Shown here piece after piece: positions 9,749 to 20,634 of a stretch of DNA of 64,000 bases. Below the pieces are notes generated by a model, which was not told the DNA's origin, made no database searches, and worked only from the letters and a program-made list of their open reading frames with translations. Position 1 is the first letter of the stretch; the number at the start of each line of letters is the position of its first letter. Origin of the DNA: Undaria pinnatifida (lineage: Eukaryota > Sar > Phaeophyceae > Laminariales > Alariaceae); assembly GCA_012845835.1 (NCBI GenBank), contig JABAKD010000023.1, forward strand, positions 18,710,691 through 18,774,690, read 5' to 3'. A program made the position numbers and the translations under genes.

Positions 9749-10419
9749 GAAAAAAAAAAAATGTACTATGTGCTGCAGCATTATTATTTTCGGGGATGGT
9801 CCATGGCGTCCCCTGTGAGACTCATCCTCATTAGTGCTGGGTGTCCTGCCAATTTCTTCAAAGTTCGACCTCCGAAAGTCGCGCGGGATAGCTGGCACCA
9901 GGTGCCTTCAGATCTTGAATCAGGTGGAGTTGAGAAGGTCCTTGAATCGTGTCCTAGTGTGTTTTAGGTTCTACTTAGCAATCTTGCTGGATGGTTGAGC
10001 CAGCCGTCGGTTTTGGTGTCGAAATTGTTTCCCGGCCGAGAGGGTGTGGCCAGAGGATGTGCTTGGTTGGTTTGTTGTTGCAAACTCCTTCGAAACCAGC
10101 AATCAGATGCTACATACCTGGCAACAGGTACGATGTGCTACTTTGTATTAGTGCCGTAGTTCGCGCATAGCCCGGTTGACCAGGAGGTGTGCAGGTGGGA
10201 ATCACATAGCAGTAGTTACTTGGTATCTGCGTGGGCTGACACGCTAAAGTTCGAAGACCAAAATCCTGCACGAGGTATGTTCGTTGTTGCTCTCACATTT
10301 AATTCGCATAGTCAAGTCCGCGGTCACAGGACCAGGGACGGCAGTGTACCCTCGTGTGGAAGAATACCCCTGGAACAAAATCAAACAAACCTAAAGTGGT
10401 ACGTACCTGGTACAAGTGC

Positions 10420-10450
10420 ACAAGGGCTTCGCTCCGCGCTACGCTAGGGT
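10420..10450 (-). repeat. Hairpin-terminus remnant (copy 3)
   Basis: Read on the minus strand it ends GCGGAGCGAAGCCCTTG, followed by T (10420). The upstream stem is reduced to the GCGTAGCGCGGAGC region. Confidence 0.4.
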
Positions 10451-10495
10451 AAGGAAGAATACAACTGCCAGTGAATGTGTTAGACTATCTCTCCT

Positions 10496-11181
10496 TACCG
10501 TAATCATGCGAAGGTTGGCACCCATCGGAGAGATAGCACCGGGGCGCGATAAAAAACACAACGTACCAGGTAGAAACATTCAATCGTGTTTTCGCCCCCC
10601 CATCGGAGAGACCGCACCCGGGTGCGATCTCTCCGACATGAATAGAAATGGAGGGCCACCGCAGCGGGTCTGTGGTAGGTAATATTCTCATTATTTCATA
10701 CTCCGATGATATATCACCAGTCCGCCACTCCTCTCAGACGTACTTTACCAACGCAGCTTCGGTCAAGTCGTTTTAGGTAGCTTTGAGTCGTTTAATTTGT
10801 ATGCTCTCAACCAAGCACACAGCACACATCATCCGGTACATGCCGCCTACCGGTACACCTCACAAATCACAGAACCAGCAGTTACAAAGCCGGAGAGATC
10901 GCACCGGGGTGCATGTACGCAGCACCACGGTGCTACAACGGTCGTTGCCCCAGTACGGCGCGGTGTATTTCGATTCAGCAGCGCACCCATCGGGGAGATC
11001 GCACCGGGGGTGCGCCAAAATTGAAGAACGGCATGATTTAATTGTATTTCCGCACCCCCATCGGAAGGTTGGCACCCATCGGAGAGATAGCACCGGGGTG
11101 CGATAAAAAACACAACCTGCAACGTAAAAACATTCAAATATCGATCGCACCCCGGTGCCAACCTTCGCATGATTACGGTAG
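10496..11181. mobile_element. TIR element with nested inverted/direct boxes, ~685 bp
   Basis: The left end TACCGTAATCATGCGAAGGT and the right end ACCTTCGCATGATTACGGTA are exact inverses (first 20 bp). Inside, the box CATCGGAGAGATNGCACCGG recurs at least four times in both orientations. A 70-bp direct repeat (10514 and 11068) also lies inside. The TA at the ends suggests a TA target, but the superfamily is not resolved. No gene. Confidence 0.7.
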
Positions 11182-11195
11182 CCTATTTTTCACAC

Positions 11196-12163
11196 AGTCG
11201 GATTTGTCAGTCGAAAACGGCTTTTTTCGACTGAAGCCCAAATATTAAATACCTGGTATAAGGCCGTTTCTTATAGCATTGGATTCTCATCTTCGATTCC
11301 GCCAGAATCCGATTCGGGCCCATTTCCGCCTTCTTATAGACACGGATTTTGGCACAATCCAATTCGGAAAAATCCGATTTCAGCTTTTCGAGTTGCGGCC
11401 ACTCGGATTCCTGACCAAAATCCGAGACGCTGCCCAACCCGGATTTCTGTCTCGGATTATTTGAAACTCTCTGGTTGCGCCGCGCGCGCGCACACACACA
11501 CACACATCGGGCTACCCCACATGCGTGCTGCAGTGCCGGCGCTGTTAGGGCTGCTGGGCGTCGCCCGTGGGCTAGCCTACGAACTTGGCTTGCCCTCGGG
11601 ACGCGTGGTGCACCATCAAATGGCCGCGACAGCGAGAGAAAAAGCTGGTGTCGACGTTTCTGCTGTCTTTGCCACCACGCTAGCTGCCTTCCATCTGCAG
11701 CAGCAGCGTAGTGTCGCCACCTGGGACCTCATCTTACAAGACTACGAAGACGAGCTAGAGCCCGACACAGAGGACGATGAGATGTCAAGGGCTGGTGCCT
11801 CTTGGTCCGGCATGTTTGCAACGTCTGTGTGGTCTGCTGCGTGTGGTCTGCTGCCTCTGCGCTGCGTCTGTATGTCTGTATCGGTCTGCTGTGTGCTGCT
11901 GCTGCTGCTGCTGCTGTGTGGTGTTGGGTTTTGCGCGCGCTGTTTTCAAAAAAAATTGACAGTCCTGCTGAAATCCGTCTGACAAAATCCGTTCGCTATA
12001 AGAAAGGTCGGGCTTTCTTCTCCGCCCGAATTTTGCCGAATCGGATTCTGGCGGAATCGAAGATGAGAATCCAATGCTATAAGAAACGGCCTAACAGCCG
12101 AAAAATAGTTTTTCGGCTTTTACGACTCAACTCTTTTCGACTGAGTTTTCCGACTGGCGGTCC
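11196..12163. mobile_element. TIR element carrying an ORF, ~970 bp
   Basis: The arm 11255-11312 (GGCCGTTTCTTATAGCATTG, then ATTCTCATCTTCGATTCCGC) is inverted at about 12030-12093. The outer ends share CAGTCGGA and CAGTCGAAAA boxes. I do not see a clear target duplication. The interior is an open frame and a (CA)n tract. Confidence 0.7.
11521..11982 (+). CDS. ORF inside TIR element, unknown
   Basis: From the ATG at 11521 the peptide has a hydrophobic start (AAVPALLGLLGVA), a mixed middle (VVHHQMAATAREKAGVDVSA) and an acidic stretch (DYEDELEPDTEDDEM). The last third is biased by CTG repeats and is probably not coding. It could be a captured gene fragment; a donor-like CAAG|GGCTGG is not convincing. 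No family recognised. Confidence 0.3.
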   Translation: MRAAVPALLGLLGVARGLAYELGLPSGRVVHHQMAATAREKAGVDVSAVFATTLAAFHLQQQRSVATWDLILQDYEDELEPDTEDDEMSRAGASWSGMFATSVWSAACGLLPLRCVCMSVSVCCVLLLLLLLCGVGFCARCFQKKLTVLLKSV

Positions 12164-12429
12164 ACATCGCACCTTGAACCTGCCTCGCTGACGACTCTTC
12201 TCTGCGTGCTTCGCTTGCGTGTCAGCGACGAGGTAGACTGGTCCAAGGTGCCCTTGCTATACCAGTACTAGTGTTGGTAACCAACTTCAGAAAGGGGTTG
12301 ATGTGATCATTGCTTAATTGGGGGAAAAGTTGCTCATAGGCCACCTGTTCATTGTTTATGGTACCCCGATGTGAGTCCTAGATCTTGATCTATGCAAGAT
12401 TTTCCAGGGCTTTTCACGGGTCATGGGTC

Positions 12430-12600
12430 GGGTCAAGGGGGTTTCAAAATCTCGCGGGTCGGGTCGGGTCGGGTCAAGAGGTTTTCAAAATCCCGCGGGT
12501 CGGGTCGGGTCGAGTCAAGAGGCTTCAAAATCTCGCGGGTCGGGTCGGGTCGGGTCAAGAGGTTTTCAAAATCTCGCGGGTCGGGTCGGGTCATGACCCG
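12430..12600 (+). repeat. GGGTC array in hAT-like element, left side
   Basis: Three to four units of about 40 bp: TCGCGGGTCGGGTCGGGTC then AAGAGGYTTTCAAAATC. The same array type occurs at 13975-14215, 55770-56125 and, as a relic, 48950-49015. Confidence 0.8.
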
Positions 12601-12659
12601 CGAGATACGGGTCACTTCGCGGGTCAAGCCATAATGACCCGTGAGTTGTTTTAGGCAGA

Positions 12660-12825
12660 CCCGCGGGTCAAACCCGCGGATCTGGCAGGCGGATCGGCCT
12701 TTTTCAAGCTTACAGCTGAGAGCCACATAGATGCTGTGTAGGCAAACCCGCGGATCTGGCAGGCGGATCGGCCTTTTTCAAGCTTACAGCTGAGAGCCAC
12801 ATAGATGCTGTGTAGGCGCCCCGCG
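12660..12825 (+). repeat. 84-bp tandem duplication
   Basis: Two near-identical units run from CCCGCGGATCTGGCAGGCGG to ATAGATGCTGTGTAGGC. No gene. Confidence 0.8.
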
Positions 12826-13022
12826 GGTCGGGCCCGCGGGTTCGCCCATAAAATACAAACATTTCCGCTTCCGGCCTCCCTCGTGCCGATGCCCCGATCA
12901 TATGTCATCACAGCGTACAGAACAAACACCAGGCAGGACCCTTGGCTACTCGTACCAAGGCATACAGCAGTGCGACGCGAATCCCGTACCTACTGAAGCC
13001 GTAACAACAGTAGTAATATTAC

Positions 13023-13262
13023 GGTCATGCCAGTACGAAATGTGACCAAACGTACAAAGGCAAGGAAGGGCAGTCGTTGTCGAAGCAGCAGCAGCAGCAC
13101 TGGCAGCAGCAACCAGCAGAAGCAGACCCCGGATTCTTGCGGATCGCAGCCCCTGCTGACAGACCCACCGCCCCAGTTGTGGGCTTCCTGCCGGAGGCGG
13201 CTCAGCTAGGCTGCTTGCCGGGGCTGGAGACTGCACAGATAGAAGATAGATACAGCAGCAGC

Positions 13263-13317
<55 letters not shown>

Positions 13318-13318
13318 A

Positions 13319-13395
<77 letters not shown>

Positions 13396-13640
13396 ATAGT
13401 AGTAGTAGCTAGCTCGAGAATTATCATACCAGTACGAAATGTGACCACACGTAAAAAAGCAAGAAGAGCAGCCGTTGTCGAAGCAGCAGCAGCACCCTGG
13501 CAGCAGCAAGCACCAGCAGCAGACAACGCATCCTCGCGGATCGCAGCCCCTGCTGACAGATCCACCGCCCCAGTTGTGGGCTTTTGCTGCCGGAGGCGGC
13601 TCAGCTAGGCTGCTTGCCGGGACCGGAGATTGTGCACTTG
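13023..13640 (+). repeat. ~220-bp direct duplication flanking an AGT microsatellite
   Basis: The unit at 13023-13245 recurs at 13422-13640. Shared text includes CCAGTACGAAATGTGACCA and CGCCCCAGTTGTGGGCTT. Between them lies an (AGT)n tract, 13255-13409, with two AAT interruptions. Confidence 0.8.
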
Positions 13641-13974
13641 TAACTTATAACTAGCTCGCTCGTCGGGTCGCTCGTCGGGTCGACCCGGTGGTCTAGCGGT
13701 ACGGGCATGTTCATGCATGTGGGTTGCGGTTTGTTTCCTATTTCTCGCGCGCACACCACATACATGACATAATCATCAGCTGCAAACAATGCCGGTAAAA
13801 AACGCAGAGAACACGACATACTGGGAAAAGTACGAGGGACCAAGGACCAACCAACCGACCGAGGTATACATACATGCTTTGACCCGTGACTTTTTGACTT
13901 TGACTCGTGAGAAATGTCACGGGTCTAGTTAACGTGACCCGCCAGACAAACCGAATCTCGCGGGTCACCCGGAT

Positions 13975-14215
13975 TGTCGCGGGTCGGGTCGGGTCGGGTC
14001 AGGACGATTTCAAAATCTCGCGGGTCGGGTCGGGTCGGGTCAAGACGTCTCGAAAATCTCGCGGGTCGGGTCGGGTCGGGTCAAGACGTCTCGAAAATCT
14101 CGCGGGTCGGGTCAGGTCGGGTCAACACATGTCGAAAATCTCGCGGGTCGGGTCGGGTCGGGTCAAGACGCCTCGAAAATAGTGCGGGTCTCCGACCCGA
14201 CCCGCGAGATTTGAC
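13975..14215 (+). repeat. GGGTC array in hAT-like element, right side
   Basis: Four to five units of about 45 bp: CGGGTCGGGTCGGGTCAAGA then CGTCTCGAAAATCTCG. The last part turns to the inverse, GACCCGACCCG. Confidence 0.8.
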
Positions 14216-14243
14216 CCGACCCGTGAAAAGCCCTGAGATTTTC

Positions 14244-15240
14244 CCACAGTAAGATCTGTGTACAAGTTTCGTACACTGCATGTGGAGACGAATGTTGGTT
14301 CAGATTTTTTTATATGATCGGAAAATCCACCGAAAAGGGGTGTTTCGTCCCGATCTCAGGCTGAGATCGGGACAAGGTATTTCTTCTCCACATGTTGTCT
14401 CGAGGATAGGCCGCAAATTTGCATCGCGCACACACGCACAGAACGGCAGTATTCGCGAAGATGCGGCAGCCCCCTGGGCCATTTGCCGAGCGGCTGCCGC
14501 TTGACCCCCGCGCACCTCGATCGCCATGGTCTGTGGCGCGTTGTGGTGCTGCGGCGCGGTCATGTGTTTCGGCTTTTCGAAATCGTACAACCACGCCTAT
14601 GATGATGCCAACGAATATATTGAACGTTGCTGTTAGCTTCTGCATCTAGACTCGTTATTTCCATACGAGGCAGTGTTTGGTCATATTACATTGGCACCCT
14701 GATCTTTAGGCGGGGAAACGAATGTCAGGAACATCTGTGAGCTGGATCGCGGTACCATAAACAATGGCCTAAGTTAAGCATGCTAATTGCGTATTTAAGC
14801 ATGTGGGTTGCTTTTTTAAGCAAGTAGCGTGATTAACCAACTTTACAGTAAGATGCCTAGTTATAGGCCACTGTTTATGGAACCCGGTGTAGGCCATAGA
14901 TCTTGATCTATACAAGATTCGCCTACAGTAAGATCTGTGTACACTGCATGTGGAGACGAAAAAAATTATGACAATTTCCAAGATCGGGAAATCCACCGAA
15001 AAGGGCGGGTGGGAAAGTCGATCAATTCTAATGGGCACACTGCATGACTCCTTTCAATCCTGCTATGCTACGCGCTCTCGCTCCCCTGTGCCCCAAGCGG
15101 CCCTCTCTGGCAAGCGCGACGTCTCTTCTGTCGCTGCTGTCTGGGCTGTCCTAACTTTTTTCAAGTTTCGAGACGATCGACCAAAAATCATCTGCTAAAT
15201 CAGAATCCCTTCCACGCTTACACAAACACCATTTTACTAC
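14244..15240 (+). repeat. Modules shared with the 5' end of the DIRS-like element
   Basis: 14330-14770 (module B, from TCCCGATCTCAGGCTGAGAT to GGTACCATAAACAATGGCC) matches 30821-31255. 15015-15240 (module A, from GTCGATCAATTCTAATGGGC to CACCATTTTACTACG) matches 30622-30800. Here the order is B then A; at the DIRS-like element it is A then B. ATTGTTTATGGTACC at 12351 is the inverse of the end of B. The minus-strand frames here are not coding. Confidence 0.7.
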
Positions 15241-15500
15241 GGCGCGCCCTATGTGCAGGAGCAACCTGCAAAAATTGTGTGCAGGAGCATGATTGCCTCG
15301 AGAACCAATCCACTACAAACCCATTTTCAAATACTGCAGTGTAAGCAAGCCGAAAGACGGGAAAAATGCACGAAACAACAGCTATTATTATGAGTCCGCA
15401 GCAGCTCACAGCAGCAGCAGGCCATAAGCAGGCCTCGACGTAGGGCACAGGGCGCGCACAGGCCACGCACAGCGACTGTGATGACCTCTCTGGTCGATAT
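15218..15500 (-). repeat. Module C, inverted copy at 23560-23850
   Basis: The segment from GGCGCGCCCTATGTGCAGGA to GATGACCTCTCTGGTCG is the inverse of 23560-23850. It is joined directly to module A at TTTTACTACG. Near the left side of the DIRS-like element the same segment is followed by TACTACGAAAAGTTACATTT. Confidence 0.7.
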
Positions 15501-18500
15501 TTTAGGGAGCTATGTCGCAGTTGACGACGCGGGTAGCGACGGGGGCATAGTGGAAGTGGACGGCGCCTGCGAGGACGGTGCGTGTGCCTTTGGCGCGAGA
15601 GGGGTTGCCTGCGCCGGCGACTCCTGAGGGAGCGAGTGGCATGCATATCAGTGCAGGGGCTGCAGACGACGACTGTACGTCGTCGACTCCTACGAGAGGG
15701 AGTGGCCCGACGTCTGACGGTGGCGTCATCAATGTGGACGATGTCAGCGAAGTCGGTGGCTTAGCGTTTGGCGTGAGAGGGGTCCCTGCTTCGGAGACTG
15801 CGGGAGCGTTTGTCATCGGTATGACTACCAGTGCCGGCGGCGGTGGTGCGGCGGCGACTCCGGGGAATGCGGGTGACCCCACGCGAAACGTGGGTGCCGA
15901 GAGCGACATATGCGCAGTGGTGGCCGCTGGGACGGTGAGTGTATGTGTACTGATTGAAAAGGGTTCGTGTTGTGAAACCAGTTTCGTTGCTATTCAGTAC
16001 TTGGTACCTGGTAGTACAGTCAGTAATACATGACGCAAACGGGGTAATAAGAAAATCAGGCTGAGATATTCTAGAAAATAAGAAATTCGGGAGCCACCAA
16101 ATTATGCTGGTGCTGCTATTAACAGCAGTGAGGGCACGGAAAATATGGCTTGGACGCCAAGTTTACGTTTCTTAGTGCGAACGCCCACTGCCGTACAGCA
16201 TCAGCCACATGACCAAGCCCGGGACAGGTTTAGAGTCCGAGCCGCGGCGCAAAGAGTTGTACGACACTAGTCGTACTGCTGCTGGACTAGATGGTTGGCA
16301 ACACCGCACGTGTTGGGGCTGTGTCGCTTATATATTCCACAGCTGTCAGATTTTGTCCCCCTCAGAAACGGGTTTTATAGTTTCCGCGCACAGACTGACT
16401 AACATCACCCTGTTGACCCAGATAGCTACACTGTAGTTGCAAGGGGAGTCGCCGACCTATATCCTTCATGAGGACACACAACCCGTAATACGCGCGATCG
16501 GAGTATCACACACAGCTTGCAAAGATGAGTCGACAAAATTTTCGATCTCATAGCTGGAGTGTATTTTCATTTTTTATAATACACCTGGGCTCCAAACGTG
16601 TTGACCCCTTTATAGAGCCGGAAACGGTTTTTGGGGACAAAACTACTTGGAAATAGTACGAGTATTGGATATTTTTGTGCGGTAGTAAACAACTGCTCTA
16701 AAAGTGTTAAAATTGTACTCTGTACCTGGTAGAACTCAAGCGCATTCTCTTCCTGGCCCAACGAAGCGATGCAGCACTTCGACGCTTGACCCAGACGGCC
16801 GTGCTGTCGACGTTTGACACTATTTATAGGCGGCCTGGAGTGGGGAGACGGACCAGGACGGTACAAATCCGGGTGCCCCGGGTGTCACGGGTGGCATAAA
16901 CGACACGGCTCCGGCGCCTCTGGGGAGCCCAACAAAGGATTCAACGCACATCAAGGTATATTCTGCACGCTACGTACTGCTGTGTATTTCCTTTATTTAT
17001 TGTTATTTTTGTTTCATCACTGTTACTTTCCATCTCAACCTGTAGGAGGTTATATCCTCAGCGACCTTCTAGACAGGCCGTGGTCACAGGTATCTTCCCT
17101 TCTCCCCCCCGGTACTACTCGTGTGATCCCACGTCAGCTTTCTTTGTCACCCTTTTCGGCCCCATTTATATCGACTAAAACCACTGGGGTTGCTGTTGTC
17201 TTGAGGGTGTGATAGTCCCAACGAGTTTATCAGGCTCCAAGACGAGCGTGCAGCAGTACGAATACTGCTGTATCAGCGCGCAGTGTGCGTCTCGTGAGTT
17301 ACTTAAGTATTTTCCTACTGTTCTTTCCATGCAGTACAAGCACCTGCATGAAGGTATGTATCCACGGATAGCCATGGCTGGATGCGTGTTAGCATGGAAC
17401 GCAAAAAAGGTGCGAAGTGCAGGCCTTGAGGTCCAGTGGCTTCTGTCAACCGCCCCCTCTGGGCCCGAGTAGACGTTCTACAGCCCTTCTACGTGTTCGA
17501 ACATTAACCATCCCCTGCAGTAACCATTACCTGCAGCCGTGATATTTTTGGTTGGCCACCTGGATTACGACCCTTCTACACCAACATGATGATTGTCTCG
17601 TGAAGTTGGCATGATACGTAAACTCAAGAAAATCAAGGTGTCAATGAAGCGAAGGGTGAACTGAATTTTTCTCCCCTCTGTTTCAGGAGTAGTGGTGGTA
17701 GATAACACACAACTGCCGACGTTGACACCGTTTATCCTGCTGCATGACTGCCGCTCTTTGCGCTCGGCGTCTGCAGTACTCGTACTCCGCCGAAGCGTTG
17801 AGGGCTGGGCTGAAGAGCATTCCTATGGAGGGAAAAAACTTAGGAGGACGTGGAAACGGCGGTGGAACAGACTTGCGCGACACACGGTGTGAAGATCGCG
17901 CGTGATTCTTCTAAAAGGGAGAAAGGGGAGGGAGGCCGCCTTGTCATGATCGCATGGAAATGCGTGCATGGCATGTGGAATCAGCAGACCGACCGGCAGG
18001 GCCAACGTAGGAGGAGTGCCGCTGGTGAGTTTTGAATGTAAAAAGGGTAGAACGATACCTGGTAGGATAGAAGGGTTGGATATAGTACAGTATTACTGCG
18101 GTTGCCAGTATGGATAAGCTTGCTGTCGCTAGGAACTCGCTCAGGAGGAATGCTTGAACTGTCATCAACTTGTGCTCGGTGGGATATATATGCAGTATTT
18201 TTCAGGGCTCTCCTCGACAATTTTTTCATTTCCACGTTAATTTAGGATATCGACGATATCGGGCGTCAAAGGCATCAACACAAAGCCACATTCACGGGGA
18301 ATCGAGTGGTGTTTTTTTTGTGTTTGTAAGAGATGAAGCCGTAGGACCACGGTAACGATACCACGGTAACTGAAAAAAAAACGTCGTATCGTTGCCGTGG
18401 ACCTGCCGCGGTGTCTCTTGAACATACCGAAAACAAATGCCACCATTCGATTCCCCGTGATTGTGGCTATGTTATCATGCTCTTGACGTTGTTCGCTCAT

Positions 18501-20046
18501 CAATGGCGCTGACATCGTCGATCTCCTACGGTTACCGTGGTTCGCGGGAAAATTGCCGAGGAGAGCCCTGGTATTTTTGTGCTTTCTACTCGTATTCTCT
18601 TCCAGCTTCAAGCGCACCATCCCGTGGAGAGTCCCTCATGATTTCTTGTGCTTCTTTCTGTCCAGGATCCATATGCTGTGCTCTTGTGTGAAACATCGTT
18701 ATTTTTCGAACCGAGATAAGGGGGTCCTTATTTCTTGGCGCAGTGTTTTGGCGCGGTTTTACCACTTGATGAACTGCTTCACAGTACACAGGTTTCACGC
18801 GTTGATATTCGATCGGTTTTGCCTGCACCCGTTTATTTGGCATGGAAGAACTACATGTCAATTTGCTCGTCACCTTGGGTGAATGAGGGATACTTTCGGT
18901 AATAGGGGTGACGGTGGTACGTGTAGTTTCAGGTGGCACATGCCCGCCGTATGATATGTGTACCTTGCTTTTCTTTGGTTAACGGCACCCTATCCCCGGT
19001 AGCAGGAAGCCTCCTGGAGCCCAGTGGGAAGCGTCTTTGGCGGCCTCATGGTTTCGTCGCAGCTGCCGTACGTGCCACCTTCAGCTGCCTTGGCGTATTT
19101 AGGCTTATTTTTTTCCCCCTGGTTACTCTAGACGGATGCGGACGCACCAAGTGCCGATGATGACGCGGTATGTCAATACTAATCGTTCACGCGATGCAAT
19201 CTACATGGGCAACGATTTTCCCTGCAGATTACCGCGCGATGGCTTCTTATATGCCCGGTGAACAAACACCCCCGACTGACGACGATGTCTCTGGAGCACC
19301 AACATGCGGTGGACAAAGAGGCGATGGAGATTAAGGGCCAGATGAAGGCACCTCTGTCATCGCCAATGAAGGCTGCGGCGGTGAAACTCACAGGCAGGTG
19401 GTGAGTAGAGATTTTTGTGTGAAGAAGCCTTCGTGATTTCGTTTATGGTTGTCCTGCCGACGCTGTGAGTTTCATGGTACAGTAAAGTTGGTAGACAAGG
19501 AAGATACATGAGTTATTTTTTCGTAGATGTCATTCATGTTGTGGGGCTCTATGTCGCGTCAGCTTAACATCTCTATTCTCGTCTTTTATCCGTCTGGCAG
19601 ACGCGGGACGTGCTCCAGCGGTTCAGGCCAAGGTGTTGAAAGCCTTGCACAATCGCCGAGTCAACACTCGGGCCGTCCAGAACGCTGCATTTCAGCATAG
19701 TGGCGGGGAAAACATTCAGTCTACTCTGGTGCGAATGAAGGAGAACTGGCCTAAGGTACAAGACCGTCGCAAGTTGTACGTGGATCTGCTGAAGCAAAGC
19801 ACGGCAATGATAGCGCAAGGGGTAGAGACTGTGGACGCTGAGACACTGCGTCAGATTTTTGAGACTTGCAGAACCCAAATAAACCAGGCAGCAAGGATCG
19901 GGTTGGGGGCGGGACTTGTAGTCGGCAACCCAGACACTGTGCGTTTGCCCGCGGGGAGGAGGCTCGGGAACAAAAGGCACAAGTCGAGCGTGGAGACGCG
20001 GTATTCAGCTACCGGGACCAGGACGGCTAGTCAATCATACAACTAG
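15500..20046 (+). CDS. Candidate multi-exon gene, acidic/Gly-rich protein, exon chain partly resolved
   Basis: Several short open stretches on the plus strand are bounded by good splice sites: an acidic Gly/Ala-rich exon ending at GGGACG|GTGAGT (about 15570-15933); about 16828-16954 (peptide with APGVTGGINDTAPAP) ending ATCAAG|GTATAT; about 17222-17297 ending CGTCTC|GTGAGT; about 17777-17890 (peptide with KSIPMEGKNLGGRGNGG); a stretch ending GCCGCTG|GTGAGT (about 18031); 19132-19167; 19228-19400; and a terminal exon. DGGVINVDD and DGGIVEVDG are internally repeated. I could not make all phases agree, so the model is tentative. The region also holds a foldback element at 18239. No family recognised. 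Confidence 0.35.
16341..16580 (+). repeat. 240-bp dispersed repeat, second copy at 59062-59300
   Basis: Shared from CAGCTGTCAGATTTTGTCCC through CCCGTAATACGCGCGATCGG to a CAGCTTGCAAAGATGAGT box and GCTGGAGTGTATTTT. The last 70 bp belong to a wider family (22570, 31782, 40819 and diverged minus-strand copies). Confidence 0.85.
18239..18525. mobile_element. Foldback/MITE-like element
   Basis: The left arm with TTCACGGGGAATCGAGTGGT pairs with ACCATTCGATTCCCCGTGA on the right. Flanking arms of 80-90 bp are diverged inverses. The centre holds CCACGGTAACGATACCACGG and its near inverse. It lies within an intron of the candidate gene. Confidence 0.65.
19601..20046 (+). CDS. Terminal exon of candidate gene, function unknown
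   Basis: Acceptor CCGTCTGGCAG (19600), then about 148 codons to TAG at 20044-20046. The peptide is well mixed and helix-rich (KVLKALHNRRVNTRAVQNAA; MKENWPKVQDRRKLYVDLLK; ETLRQIFETCRTQINQAARI) and ends in a basic Ser/Thr tail. Composition and length make it the most gene-like ORF outside the elements. It reads in phase 1; the upstream exon at 19228-19400 does not match that phase as I read it. Confidence 0.5.
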
Positions 20047-20144
20047 CCCTTCAACCCCCTCCCCCTCCTGTAACTATTAGTGCTCCGTTAAAAACAAATG
20101 GTGGCGGGTGATAGCCGTCGTGCTTTTTTTATTTTCTTCTTTTA

Positions 20145-20172
20145 TCCTCCGGCGGATGGGGAAAAATAAAGC
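20145..20172 (-). repeat. 28-bp box, inverted partner of 9719-9748
   Basis: TCCTCCGGCGGATGGGGAAA followed by AATAAAGC is the exact inverse of the left box. It also supplies an AATAAAG about 120 bp after the stop of the candidate gene, so it could act as its poly(A) signal. Confidence 0.5.
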
Positions 20173-20634
20173 TTTAGCTCACCACACTTCCACGTATTTT
20201 CGTGCCCCCCCGTCGTCCCATGTCGTCATACAAAGGACACTATTAATACTAATAATATATTAATAGTAGGGATGCGAGGGCCCATCGTGCTCGCGCCAAC
20301 ACGATCATGAGTACACCCCTGTTTTTTAGTTTTGGCGTGTGATTCGTGTTGACCGCCTTTGATGTATTAATAATGATGAGGATGTTGTTTGTTGAGTGTA
20401 TTATAAGTATGCCCGAAGACACGACATTATAAACGATACAAGGTACATGACATACCCAGAGTTCAGAATGGAAATAAACGTGCAGTGATGGATCACTCCA
20501 CGAATAAATATTTTTAACAAAACAATATGACCCCTCCCATTCTGCAAAATCTCACCCACATATGTATATGTATAATTGTGTGTGTGTTTTTTTTCCTTCG
20601 GGCACATTTCTTCGTACTCGCATCTTTGTCCCAA

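Larger units (their letters stand above)
12405..14235. mobile_element. hAT-like non-autonomous element, 1831 bp
   Basis: It starts CAGGGCTTTTCACGGGTC and ends GACCCGTGAAAAGCCCTG. It is flanked by an exact 8-bp duplication, AGATTTTC (12397-12404 and 14236-14243). CAGGG ends and 8-bp duplications are hallmarks of hAT. A related unoccupied site is seen at about 14878-14950 (CTTGATCTATACAAGATTCG and then ACAGTAAGATCTG). Both ends carry arrays of GGGTC units. No transposase is encoded. Confidence 0.85.

Noticed and set aside
12433-12726. Arg/Asp/Pro-rich open frames in several places (also 55745-56161)
   Set aside because: They are translations of the GGGTC/GACCC arrays.
13206-13565. Frames rich in Tyr, Thr or Ser
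   Set aside because: They are translations of the (AGT)n microsatellite within the hAT-like element.
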